This document shows positions 51,561-59,700 of a stretch of DNA of 61,492 nucleotides, piece by piece. The translations under genes were made by a program, and so were the position numbers. Positions within the stretch are counted from its first letter, which is position 1, and every line of letters starts with the position of its first letter. Source of the stretch: JBFIHF01 sp964411125 (GTDB taxonomy: Bacteria; Myxococcota_A; Bradymonadia; Bradymonadales; Bradymonadaceae); NCBI GenBank assembly GCA_964411125.1, contig CAYPJU010000033.1, positions 1-61,492 of the forward strand, written 5' to 3'. The notes beneath the pieces are model-generated. The model searched no databases. It was not told the DNA's origin and saw nothing but the letters and a program-made list of their open reading frames with translations.

Positions 51561-52625
51561 ATGAAATCACGACCGATACATTCCGTGCTCCCGTTCGCGC
51601 TCGCCCTCTTGGTCGGGTGTTCCGGCTCCCAAAAGACCGACGACGGAGAAGTCGGCGTCTCTACGGCCAAGCCACATGACCCCACGATCGTGGACGACGA
51701 GACGAGTCGCGACGACGAGCGCGCCAACGCCGACGAACAGGACAGCGCCGAAGACGAGCCCTCCGCGAACGTCGTCGACGAAGTCGCGGTCGGCGCGCTC
51801 GTCGCCGACGGCCTCCACTACGTGAAGAGTCGAAAGAGCTTCGACGACACCTGGAGCGATCTCATCGGAGCGCTCGAATCCAACGAGACGATCACGATCA
51901 CCAAGAAGTTCGATCAGAAGGCTGACGCCGTGGCCAACAAACGCGACCTGGGCCCTACGCGGATGGTGGTCTTCGGGAATCCCGCGCTCGGCACGCCGCT
52001 GATGCAGGAAAACCGTACCGTCGGCATCGACCTCCCCCGCAAGGTCCTGTTGTTCGGAGGAAAAAAAGGCGTCTTGCTCGCGTGGGACAGCCCCGAATAT
52101 CTCGCCGCCCGCCACGATGTCGCCGACGTGGGGACCCTCGCCACGATGGGGGACGCCCTCGACAAACTAGGTGGCGATGTGGGCAGCGACGTCGTCAGCG
52201 TGACCGCCCTCACGGGCATCCGCAAACGCGAAGGGCTCCAGGTTACCAAGAGCGACTATTCGTTCGACGAAACCTACGCCAGGCTCAAGGAAGCGATCGA
52301 GAAGAATCCCTCGCTCCGCGTCGCGTTCGAGGTCGACCACGCTGCGAATGCGAAAAAAGTCGGCCTCGACCTGCTGCCTACGAAGCTGATCGCCCTCGGT
52401 TTCCCGACGGCTGAGCTCGACATGATGAAGTCCGAGCGCACCGCAGCGATCGACCTGCCTCACAAGATCCTGGTCTGGTACGAAAGGGATGGAGACGTGA
52501 AGGTCGCCTACACCGAGCCCTCATACATCGTCCGACGACATCGCCTGAACGTCGACGAACAGAACGTCAAGGACCAGGCAGATCTCCTCCACGCGCTGGT
52601 CGAAGCCGCTTCCGACGACGACTGA
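51561..52625 (+). CDS. Lipoprotein with two DUF302 domains
   Basis: 354 aa from ATG 51561, lipobox VGC (Cys20). An acidic, disordered linker (~25-85) is followed by two similar DUF302 domains (~90-210 and ~225-345), each with an IDLPRKVLLF / IDLPHKILVW strand and a nearby 'Y' tail. DUF302 proteins are small alpha/beta proteins of unknown function; the duplication within one lipoprotein is unusual. Convergent with hisS, 64 bp apart. Confidence 0.8.
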   Translation: MKSRPIHSVLPFALALLVGCSGSQKTDDGEVGVSTAKPHDPTIVDDETSRDDERANADEQDSAEDEPSANVVDEVAVGALVADGLHYVKSRKSFDDTWSDLIGALESNETITITKKFDQKADAVANKRDLGPTRMVVFGNPALGTPLMQENRTVGIDLPRKVLLFGGKKGVLLAWDSPEYLAARHDVADVGTLATMGDALDKLGGDVGSDVVSVTALTGIRKREGLQVTKSDYSFDETYARLKEAIEKNPSLRVAFEVDHAANAKKVGLDLLPTKLIALGFPTAELDMMKSERTAAIDLPHKILVWYERDGDVKVAYTEPSYIVRRHRLNVDEQNVKDQADLLHALVEAASDDD

Positions 52626-52689
52626 ACCTGCCCGCGGCACGCCATCCTCGCTGGAGCCCCGGACCACGGGTGCCAGACGACAGAGGGTC

Positions 52690-54048
52690 TCAGCCGCGTC
52701 TCGACAGGAGGTACTCACCCACCTCGCCTCGGGCAATCGTGGCCTGGTCGCCGGTCTTCATGTTCTTGATCGCGACGACACCTTCGTCCAGCTCGCGAGG
52801 GGCGAGGATCGCGACGAATGGGATATTGCGTTCGTCCGCGTACGCGAACTGCTTCTTGTATTTGTCCTCGTCCGTGTAGACGTCGACGGCCAGCCCGGCG
52901 GATCGCAACTCGTTGGCGAGACGGAGGGTATTCACTGCGAACTCGGCGTTCCACATCGTCACTAGCACGTCGATGTCGGGTCGCACGTCGTCGAAGAGTC
53001 CCCGCTCCTCCATCAGCAACACGATCCGCTCGACCCCGAGGGAGAACCCGCAGGCGGGGACGCTCTCCTTGCCGAACATGCCGATCAACTCGTCGTAACG
53101 ACCACCGCCCCCGAGACTCCCGGCAAAGTCGTCGCTTCGGATCTCGAAAATCGGTCCCGTGTAGTACGAGAGCCCGCGGGCGAGCTGCGCGTCGACTCGA
53201 AGATAGGGCGCGCACGGGGCTGACTCGCAAATTCTGAACAGCTCGCGAAGGTCCGAAATCCCCGCAGCACCGTCTTCGTCGCCGCCAAACTCTTCCTCGA
53301 GTCGGTCGAGCTGCTCCTCGTTCGACGACTCGCTGAGGTTCGCGAGCGAGAGCAGACGGTCGGCCGCCTCCGACTTTATCCCCCGCCCGATCAGTTCCTC
53401 TCGGACGCCATCCACGCCGATTTTGTCCAACTTGTCGATCGCGACGAGCGCGTCGCCCGCCTCGGCCTCCGAGACACCGCAAACACGAAGCATGCCGGTC
53501 AGCAGGCGTCGATGGTTGACGTGAATACGGAACCCCTCGAAATCGAGCTGCTCGAGAATCTCGCTGAGGGCGGAAGTCACCTCCGCCTCGACGGCCATCG
53601 AAGTCGACCCGACCACGTCCACGTCACACTGATAGAACTCCCGGTAGCGCCCTTTCTGCGGCCGGTCGGCCCTCCAGACCGGCGCAATCTGGAACCGCTT
53701 GAAGATGCGCGGGAGGTCGTTCTTGTACTGCGCGAAAATGCGGGCGAGCGGCACGGTCAGGTCGTATCGCAGTCCCATGTCCGCGAGGTCGACGTCCGCA
53801 GGCGAGTCGCCCTCCAAAGCCCGCGTGAGTTTGTCGCCGCGCTTCATCACTTTGAAGACCAGCTGATCACCCTCGTCGCCGTACTTACCCAGGAGCGTAG
53901 TCAGATTCTCCAACGCCGGGGTCTCCAACCGCTCGAACCCGTAGGAGCGATACACGCGCTCTATGACCCCAAACACATGATTTCGACGACGAACCTCGGC
54001 AGGCAAGAAGTCACGAAATCCGCTCGGCGGCTTGGTCGAGATACCCAT
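52690..54048 (-). CDS. hisS: Histidyl-tRNA synthetase
   Basis: 452 aa. Class II motifs: motif 2 YREFYQCDVDVVGS, His-specific LARGLSYYTGPIFEIR, motif 3 GFSLGVERIVLLM, and the anticodon-binding C-terminal domain. Charges tRNA-His. Upstream lies a 338-bp region with a strong hairpin and a possible 28-codon reading frame (54049-54386). Confidence 0.95.
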   Translation of the reverse strand: MGISTKPPSGFRDFLPAEVRRRNHVFGVIERVYRSYGFERLETPALENLTTLLGKYGDEGDQLVFKVMKRGDKLTRALEGDSPADVDLADMGLRYDLTVPLARIFAQYKNDLPRIFKRFQIAPVWRADRPQKGRYREFYQCDVDVVGSTSMAVEAEVTSALSEILEQLDFEGFRIHVNHRRLLTGMLRVCGVSEAEAGDALVAIDKLDKIGVDGVREELIGRGIKSEAADRLLSLANLSESSNEEQLDRLEEEFGGDEDGAAGISDLRELFRICESAPCAPYLRVDAQLARGLSYYTGPIFEIRSDDFAGSLGGGGRYDELIGMFGKESVPACGFSLGVERIVLLMEERGLFDDVRPDIDVLVTMWNAEFAVNTLRLANELRSAGLAVDVYTDEDKYKKQFAYADERNIPFVAILAPRELDEGVVAIKNMKTGDQATIARGEVGEYLLSRRG

Positions 54049-54386
54049 CCTTCACTCCGTGTTCCAGGCTTCCGCGCTAGCGGACTCGTGCGGATTATTC
54101 ACGTTCGGCCACGTTCTGCAACGGCCCCCCGCCCACCGTTCGATTCGAAGAACTCGCCAGGGAGTATCAGCTTCGCGTCCGTCATCGGTGCCTCCGGTCA
54201 GGGACGGCACCATCGCCGTCCCTCCGTTATCGGCAGCGGCCGGCGAGCGTTGCGAAAAAAGTGAGAGGCGGGGCTAAGGGCGGCTCATGATGCGGCCAAC
54301 GGCCACCAGGTCGAAGACCGAAGGGCGGGCAACGGGAGAGCCGAAGGCTCATCCGCGCGAGAATCGGGTAATCGGCGCGAACAGGC
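54049..54386 (-). promoter_or_regulatory. 338-bp hisS upstream region
   Basis: Contains, in the direction of hisS transcription, a T-run near 54255-54260 and a perfect 9-bp hairpin AGGGACGGC/GCCGTCCCT (54200-54223). A small frame with a good ribosome-binding site (54099-54185) and a short TCCGC/GCGGA stem just before the hisS start follow. Nothing gene-like was found at 54224-54386. Confidence 0.5.
54099..54185 (-). CDS. Possible 28-codon leader ORF upstream of hisS
   Basis: ATG 54185 with GGAGG 6 nt upstream, ending at TGA 54099, 50 bp before hisS. The peptide (MTDAKLILPGEFFESNGG...) has no His codons, so it is not a classic His attenuator peptide. It may be chance; the well-spaced Shine-Dalgarno is the only support. 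Confidence 0.25.
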   Translation of the reverse strand: MTDAKLILPGEFFESNGGRGAVAERGRT

Positions 54387-55421
54387 TCAGTCCTCCTCGT
54401 CGGGGTGCGGGTCCGGGATCTCCGGTTCCGTGCCGGGAGGCGACGCGTCTCCCGGCTGGAGCTCGTAGTCGAGGAGCCCTTCGGCACAGCCCTCCACCGT
54501 GCCGTCCTCGTAATCGAGGCCGGGAAGGTCCGGCGTGAGGTCGGCAAACGCGACGTCATCCGCAGCGTCCCAGCATTCCTCCAGCAGGACTTCGTTCGTC
54601 ATGAGAGTTCCCCCCGACATGCGCACCATGGAGCGCCCTTCCCGGCTGGAGTTCCAGACGGCATCGACCGTCATCAGCTCCTCGGGTTGCCCGTCCTTCA
54701 GGAAGTCGACCCGCGAACTGAAGGCGAATCGCCCGGTTCCATCGGCGAGCTGAACGTACTCCGACAGGCGATTGCGCCGTTCTTCCCCCGGTTCTCCGAA
54801 ATCGAGCGTGGCGATCCGCACCTGCCGAACTCCCCCGACGGCCCGAAACGCGACCACAGCTAGCCCAACGGGTCCATCCTCCATCGGTCGAAGTCGTCGG
54901 ATCGAGTCAAAGTCGAATCGCAGAACCCCGGACCCCCGCTGCCCTTCGTCGCCTCGTACCCGAGGTGAAAACTGCCCCGAGAAGATCTCGAGGAGTTCGT
55001 CTTCCCCCGGCCCGACGGACCAGTGGTACTCATACACGCCGTCTTCGACCTCTTCGATCGTGAACCGGGAACGTTCGTCACCCTCGTCAATAAAGGCCCC
55101 ATTGTCCCATACCCAGCTTTGCTCGGTCACCTCGGATGGAGGATTCGCGACGATCGCGTCGATCAGAGCGAGTTGTCCCCGGATCAGCTCGTTGGTGCCG
55201 CGCACGACGGTCTTGGAGAGATGGGCGACGAGCGAAGGGTCACCCACGAGGGCGTTGGGTGAGAGTCCCTGGCGTCGGTCCACGAGATCGTCGTCTTCGC
55301 CGTATTCGATACGCACCGTCTCGTATTCGACCGTCTCGGGTATGTCGGGCATCGGCTCGGTTACGACGGGGCCGACACAGCCGGCTGCGAAAAGGGCCAG
55401 AATAGTCACCTGACGTGTCAT
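54387..55421 (-). CDS. Lipoprotein, tandem paralogue A, unknown
   Basis: 344 aa from ATG 55421; lipobox AAGC (Cys15). The mature protein shares a domain with the next gene upstream: VVRGTNELIRGQLALIDAI, then a VW, an acidic beta-rich middle with GSGVLRFDFDSIRRL, GLAVVAFRAVGGVRQVRIAT, and a C-terminal EECWD. Ends in a Pro/Asp-rich tail. A duplicated, uncharacterised surface or periplasmic lipoprotein family. Confidence 0.72.
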   Translation of the reverse strand: MTRQVTILALFAAGCVGPVVTEPMPDIPETVEYETVRIEYGEDDDLVDRRQGLSPNALVGDPSLVAHLSKTVVRGTNELIRGQLALIDAIVANPPSEVTEQSWVWDNGAFIDEGDERSRFTIEEVEDGVYEYHWSVGPGEDELLEIFSGQFSPRVRGDEGQRGSGVLRFDFDSIRRLRPMEDGPVGLAVVAFRAVGGVRQVRIATLDFGEPGEERRNRLSEYVQLADGTGRFAFSSRVDFLKDGQPEELMTVDAVWNSSREGRSMVRMSGGTLMTNEVLLEECWDAADDVAFADLTPDLPGLDYEDGTVEGCAEGLLDYELQPGDASPPGTEPEIPDPHPDEED

Positions 55422-55527
55422 GGGGCGTCCTCGGGGGGTGTGTTCGGAGTATATTGCGGCACGATGAACAAAGTCGAACAGCCCCCGGCGCTCGCCCGAG
55501 CGCCGGAGGCGAACGAAGTTCTGTGGC

Positions 55528-56586
55528 TCATTCGCCGGAGACGACGGCCTGAGCCTCGGCCTCGACGTCTGCCGGCACTTCGGGGTCTTCGTCCGCCATC
55601 GCCTCGTCCATTTCGGGGACCTCCAGTTCACCGGGGGAGGCGAAGCAGGTGGCGGGATCTCCGGACGGCAGGTCGAGCCCAGGTACGCTAAGCATGTCGA
55701 AGCCCTTGATGAAGGTTGGATCCCAACACTCGAGAAGGTGCCAGTAGTCGACCTCCAGGCTCCCCCCGGTCACGAATCCCGAGCCAATTCCGCTCTTGTT
55801 TTCACGCCATACGGTGTGGACCGCGACGTTCTCGAATGGCTCGCCGTCCTTCTTCACGTCTCCATGGGCGAACCATTGCAGTCCCCCTGCGCCTTCCTGG
55901 GTCACGCCGTATCGGTACGCCGCGGCCGGCGGGAAGTACGGGTCGTCCGGCGTCTTCACGCCGATCGCCCGAACACGGACAGCGTGCGCTCGGTCCGCCT
56001 TTCCAAATGCGACCCGCACGGTCCCGGCGATCTGCCGTTCCGGCTCCAGGGCATTGAGGTTCCCAAAGTGAAACCGCACGATACCGAAGCCGCTGCGCGT
56101 ATCGCTCTCGTCGTCGAGTCGAACGACGTGTCCCGTGATCACGTCGAGAAAGTCGGCGTCGCTGTCGGTCACCTTGCCGGCGAGGGTGTAGTCGTATCGG
56201 AACCCCCGTGGCGTCTCACTACGGTCGGCGCGGATACGGAGCGTCAGGTCGTGTCGAGTCCCCTCCCAGACACGGAAGTTCTCTCCCGACTCGGTCGGCT
56301 CGTGGTTCGAGACGGCCTCGAGCATCAAGAAGTGCCCCAGCATGAAGGCATTGGTACCGACGACGGCTTCGGCGGTGAGCCCGGCGAGGAGGGCGTAGTC
56401 GCCATTGAGCGCCTGAGAACGAGATCCCGCCCCGTATTCCAGGGCGACATCGTCAGCGGTGGGAAGTGCCTGACGGAACGTGTCCGTGTCCTCCTGTTGT
56501 GCGAGTTGCGCCTCGTTCTGAGGCCCACAGGCAATCAAGAGAGACGCGATGGAAGCGAGGGTTATCGGGCTGGTGATTGGTTTCAT
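55528..56586 (-). CDS. Lipoprotein, tandem paralogue B, unknown
   Basis: 352 aa from ATG 56586; lipobox IAC (Cys20), GGAG upstream. Corresponding segments to paralogue A: VVGTNAFMLGHFLMLEAVSN, ...VWEG, GFGIVRFHFGNLNALEP, GTVRVAFGKADRAHAVRVRA and LLECWDPTF. An acidic C-terminal tail follows. It is divergent from the 1549-aa regulator gene across a 175-bp, AT-richer gap, so joint regulation is possible. Confidence 0.72.
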   Translation of the reverse strand: MKPITSPITLASIASLLIACGPQNEAQLAQQEDTDTFRQALPTADDVALEYGAGSRSQALNGDYALLAGLTAEAVVGTNAFMLGHFLMLEAVSNHEPTESGENFRVWEGTRHDLTLRIRADRSETPRGFRYDYTLAGKVTDSDADFLDVITGHVVRLDDESDTRSGFGIVRFHFGNLNALEPERQIAGTVRVAFGKADRAHAVRVRAIGVKTPDDPYFPPAAAYRYGVTQEGAGGLQWFAHGDVKKDGEPFENVAVHTVWRENKSGIGSGFVTGGSLEVDYWHLLECWDPTFIKGFDMLSVPGLDLPSGDPATCFASPGELEVPEMDEAMADEDPEVPADVEAEAQAVVSGE

Positions 56587-56754
56587 GTCATCTCCGTTTG
56601 TTCTGTTCATCCGGTGTCGCCCTCCCTATCGCAACCCTCGGGCCAACCTTCACAAAACCCCAAAATGCCTTATTTTCCAAGACCTTGAAAAGCTAATCGA
56701 TGTACGCAAGCGTCATAAATGCCATTATTGCCATTGTGTTTTGTCGCGCTGACT

Positions 56755-56766
56755 GTCATTAATGAC
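56755..56766. promoter_or_regulatory. 12-bp palindrome overlapping the regulator start
   Basis: GTCATTAATGAC, perfectly symmetric, contains the proposed ATG of the 1549-aa gene at 56762-56764. In the same gap AATGCCATTATTGCCATTG carries two direct TGCCATT copies. Placed as an autoregulatory operator could be; also weakens confidence in this exact start. Confidence 0.35.
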
Positions 56767-59700
56767 TTCTCGCCGCAACGAGAGTGACGTGATGCATCTG
56801 TTTCTCCAATCGATGGAAGCCGAGCACCTGACGTCCCGTCATCCGCACGAGAAAACGTTCGTATGGGGGGATCTGGTGGCAAAGCTGCTCCGAGCGCCGG
56901 TGCCGACGTCTCCGCAGGGATGGGAAACCGACGGAACGCCACGCTGGCGCCACTTTCATTGGCTCGAGGCTCACGAGATTCCCGAAGGCGTAGGTGAGGT
57001 AGAGGAAGGGCATTGGCTCCTCGCTGTCCGTGAGCACGTGGATGGACGGACCCTTCGAGAGGCGTGGCTCAAGGAGTCGGAAGCACGCGCTATCGCGCTG
57101 CGGCTGACGTACCGGGTTCGCGACCTCCACGAGATGGGACTGGTCCACGGAGACCTGCAGCCTTCCAACGTCGTGCTCGATGCCGGACAAGATCCGTGGC
57201 TGATCGACCTACCGGTGCTGGCGACGCAGCCGGGTGACGCCGAACACGTGGCGGGCTCGGCTCCTCTCATGGCTCCCGAGCTATGGGAGGGAAGTGCCCC
57301 CCACACAGGGAGCGACGTGTACGCGCTGGGATGCCTGGTGACTTGGCTCTTGAGTGGGCACTACCCGCATACCGCAAACGACGTGGCGGGCTGGGCCGTC
57401 GCACACCGGAACGGGGAGCCCGATCTGGACGGTCTTCCCTCACCGATGTCCGGGGTGATCACCCGGATGCTGGCTCGTGAGCCCGAGCTGCGCCCCGAGG
57501 TCCAGGAGCTCGCCGACGCGCTCGTAGCGCTCGGAGCGAGCGCTCCATTTCCCCCGATGGCGGCCGGTGGAATCACGACGGTCGACCTCGGCGATGCGTC
57601 GACACACACAGTGCTGGTCGGACCGCGAGGGTCGGGGAAGAGCACGGCGCTTCGCGCAGCCGTAGCCCGTTGGGTGATCCCTAGCGTAGACGTGATCGTG
57701 ATGTCCGCCAATCGCTGCGTGTCGGCGCTCGTCGCGGGAGAGGGCACCGGCCCCTGGAGCAGCGTCGAGGCGTTGGTTCGCGCAGTGGGGGAACTCCGTG
57801 GCGAGGCGTCGGAGCCGCCGTCGCTGCGCGGAGGGGACCGGTTGCACGTCTTCGAACAGCTCACGGAGTACACCCTGCGGGCGCTGGAGGGACGTCCCGT
57901 CTGCATCGCGTGGGACGACTTCGGATCCGTTCGCCCCGATACCCGAGCGTGGTGGAATCACTTCGTCGAAACGTGTCGCCGCCGCGATGCACCGGTCCGG
58001 ACCCTGGTGGCGAGCGAAGCCGCATGGAATGGTCCGGGGGATGTCGTCGAGATCGAACCGCTCGACCGGGGGATCTGGAATCGCTGGCGGGCGACCACGG
58101 CCCGGGCCGAGGTCCGCACGATCGCCCAGGCGCGGTGGAAGCAGTTGGTCGCGGAGCACGGGGCGACGGTCGGCGGGATGCTGCGAAGCCTCGACCGTGA
58201 ACTGGAGACCGAGGCGGCTCGGCGCGAGCGGCCCGACTGGAGCACGGACAAGCTCCGCGCCGTGCAGTCGGACTGGCGCGAGCGGGTCGAGGAACTCTCC
58301 CGGCAGTGCGCGTTCTCGGAAGTGATCGAGACGTGCGAGGGACTGCACCGAAGTCTCCTGTCGCGTGGGAAAGGGGACCCCGAGACGTACCACGATCTCC
58401 TCGCGGCGTGGACGAAGGCGGCGATCAGCACCGGGGGCGTGGAAGCGGCGCGGTCCCTGGAGGAGGCCCTGTCGGCCCACGATGGCCCCCTCGTCGCGAT
58501 TCTGCACGCACGCCTGCTCAACGCGCTCGGTCGGCACGCGGAGGGGACCGAGCTCCTCGCGAACGTACGTTCGGACTCTTCGTCCGTGGAGGCGGAGATC
58601 GAATGCTGGCGGGCGCAGCTCGCCCTCTCCTCGGGGCGGATGGAGGACGCGGAGAGCCACGCCCGGCGCGGGCTCGATCTCGACCCGACTCCCGACGTAT
58701 CGAACCACCTCGCGCTTCTCGCCCACGCCCCCTCGGCGATACGGGGGGTGGACGAGGCGCTGCGAGCGCTGGAAAGCCTCGCTGCGGAGTTCGAGACACG
58801 GAACGCCCCGGCCCTTCTGCGCGCTCGACTGCACGCCTATCGGGCGATCGGGCTGGGCCGCGCCGACAGACTCGACGAAGCGACGGACGCGCACCTTCGA
58901 GCGCTCGAGCAGGTGGAGCTCGGTGGGCTATCCGCGGAACTACCGACGTACCTCCTCAATGCTGGCACCGCCTACCATCGGCAAGGGCGCCTTGGGCTCG
59001 CCCGGGAATACTATGCGCGAGGGTTGCGCGTCGCGCAGTCATCGACGCGCGCGTCGACCCGCGCCCTGCTCCTGGCGAATCAGGCGAACATCGACCTCGC
59101 GCTCGGCCGGCTCGACGAGGCAGACGACCTGGTGCGCCGCGCTCTCGACGTCGCACGACAGGCCGGTCTCGGTTCGATCGAGGCGATGGGGCGTAGCGTG
59201 GAGGCCGACGTTCTCCTCGCTCGCGGGGAGGCGGATCGGGCCAGGGCCTCGTACGTGGGTATCCTCGAGGATCCATCGTTACGGCTCTCGGGCGCACAGC
59301 AGGTCGAGATCCGGCTTTCGCTGGTCGAGGCGGCACTGCAGACGGGTGACCTCGGAGAGGCGGGGCGGCTCCTCGCCGAGGCACGTCGTTTGATCGACGA
59401 GCACGACCTGGACGACCTCGAACACCATCACGGGATATTGCGAGCCCGCCTGCAATGGGCGGAAGGCGGAGAGCTCGAGACGATGGCGGGGATCGAACTG
59501 TTCCGTCGACACCTGTTGGCAGCCGAGGAAGCGGGGAACCATCGGTTGGTGCTGCAGCAGGCGCCCTATCTGACGGCCGCGCTTCGACGCGAGCAGTTGT
59601 CGGAGTTGCTCGCGGAGACGGGCGAGCTCGCCCAACGTTCCCGCAATGCGGTAGCTACGGGGCTCGGCCGTGACCTCCGGCGCGACTTCTTTGCGCAGCT

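Noticed and set aside
54049..54386. T-box riboswitch upstream of hisS
   Set aside because: No T-box core sequence or specifier stem-loop is visible, and T-boxes are rare outside Firmicutes-like groups.
56880..57560. Calling the N-terminus of the 1549-aa protein a fully active Ser/Thr kinase
   Set aside because: The glycine-rich loop is not visible and DFG is replaced by DLP; only the catalytic-loop Asp/Asn and the APE-like motif are secure, so it is described as kinase-like.
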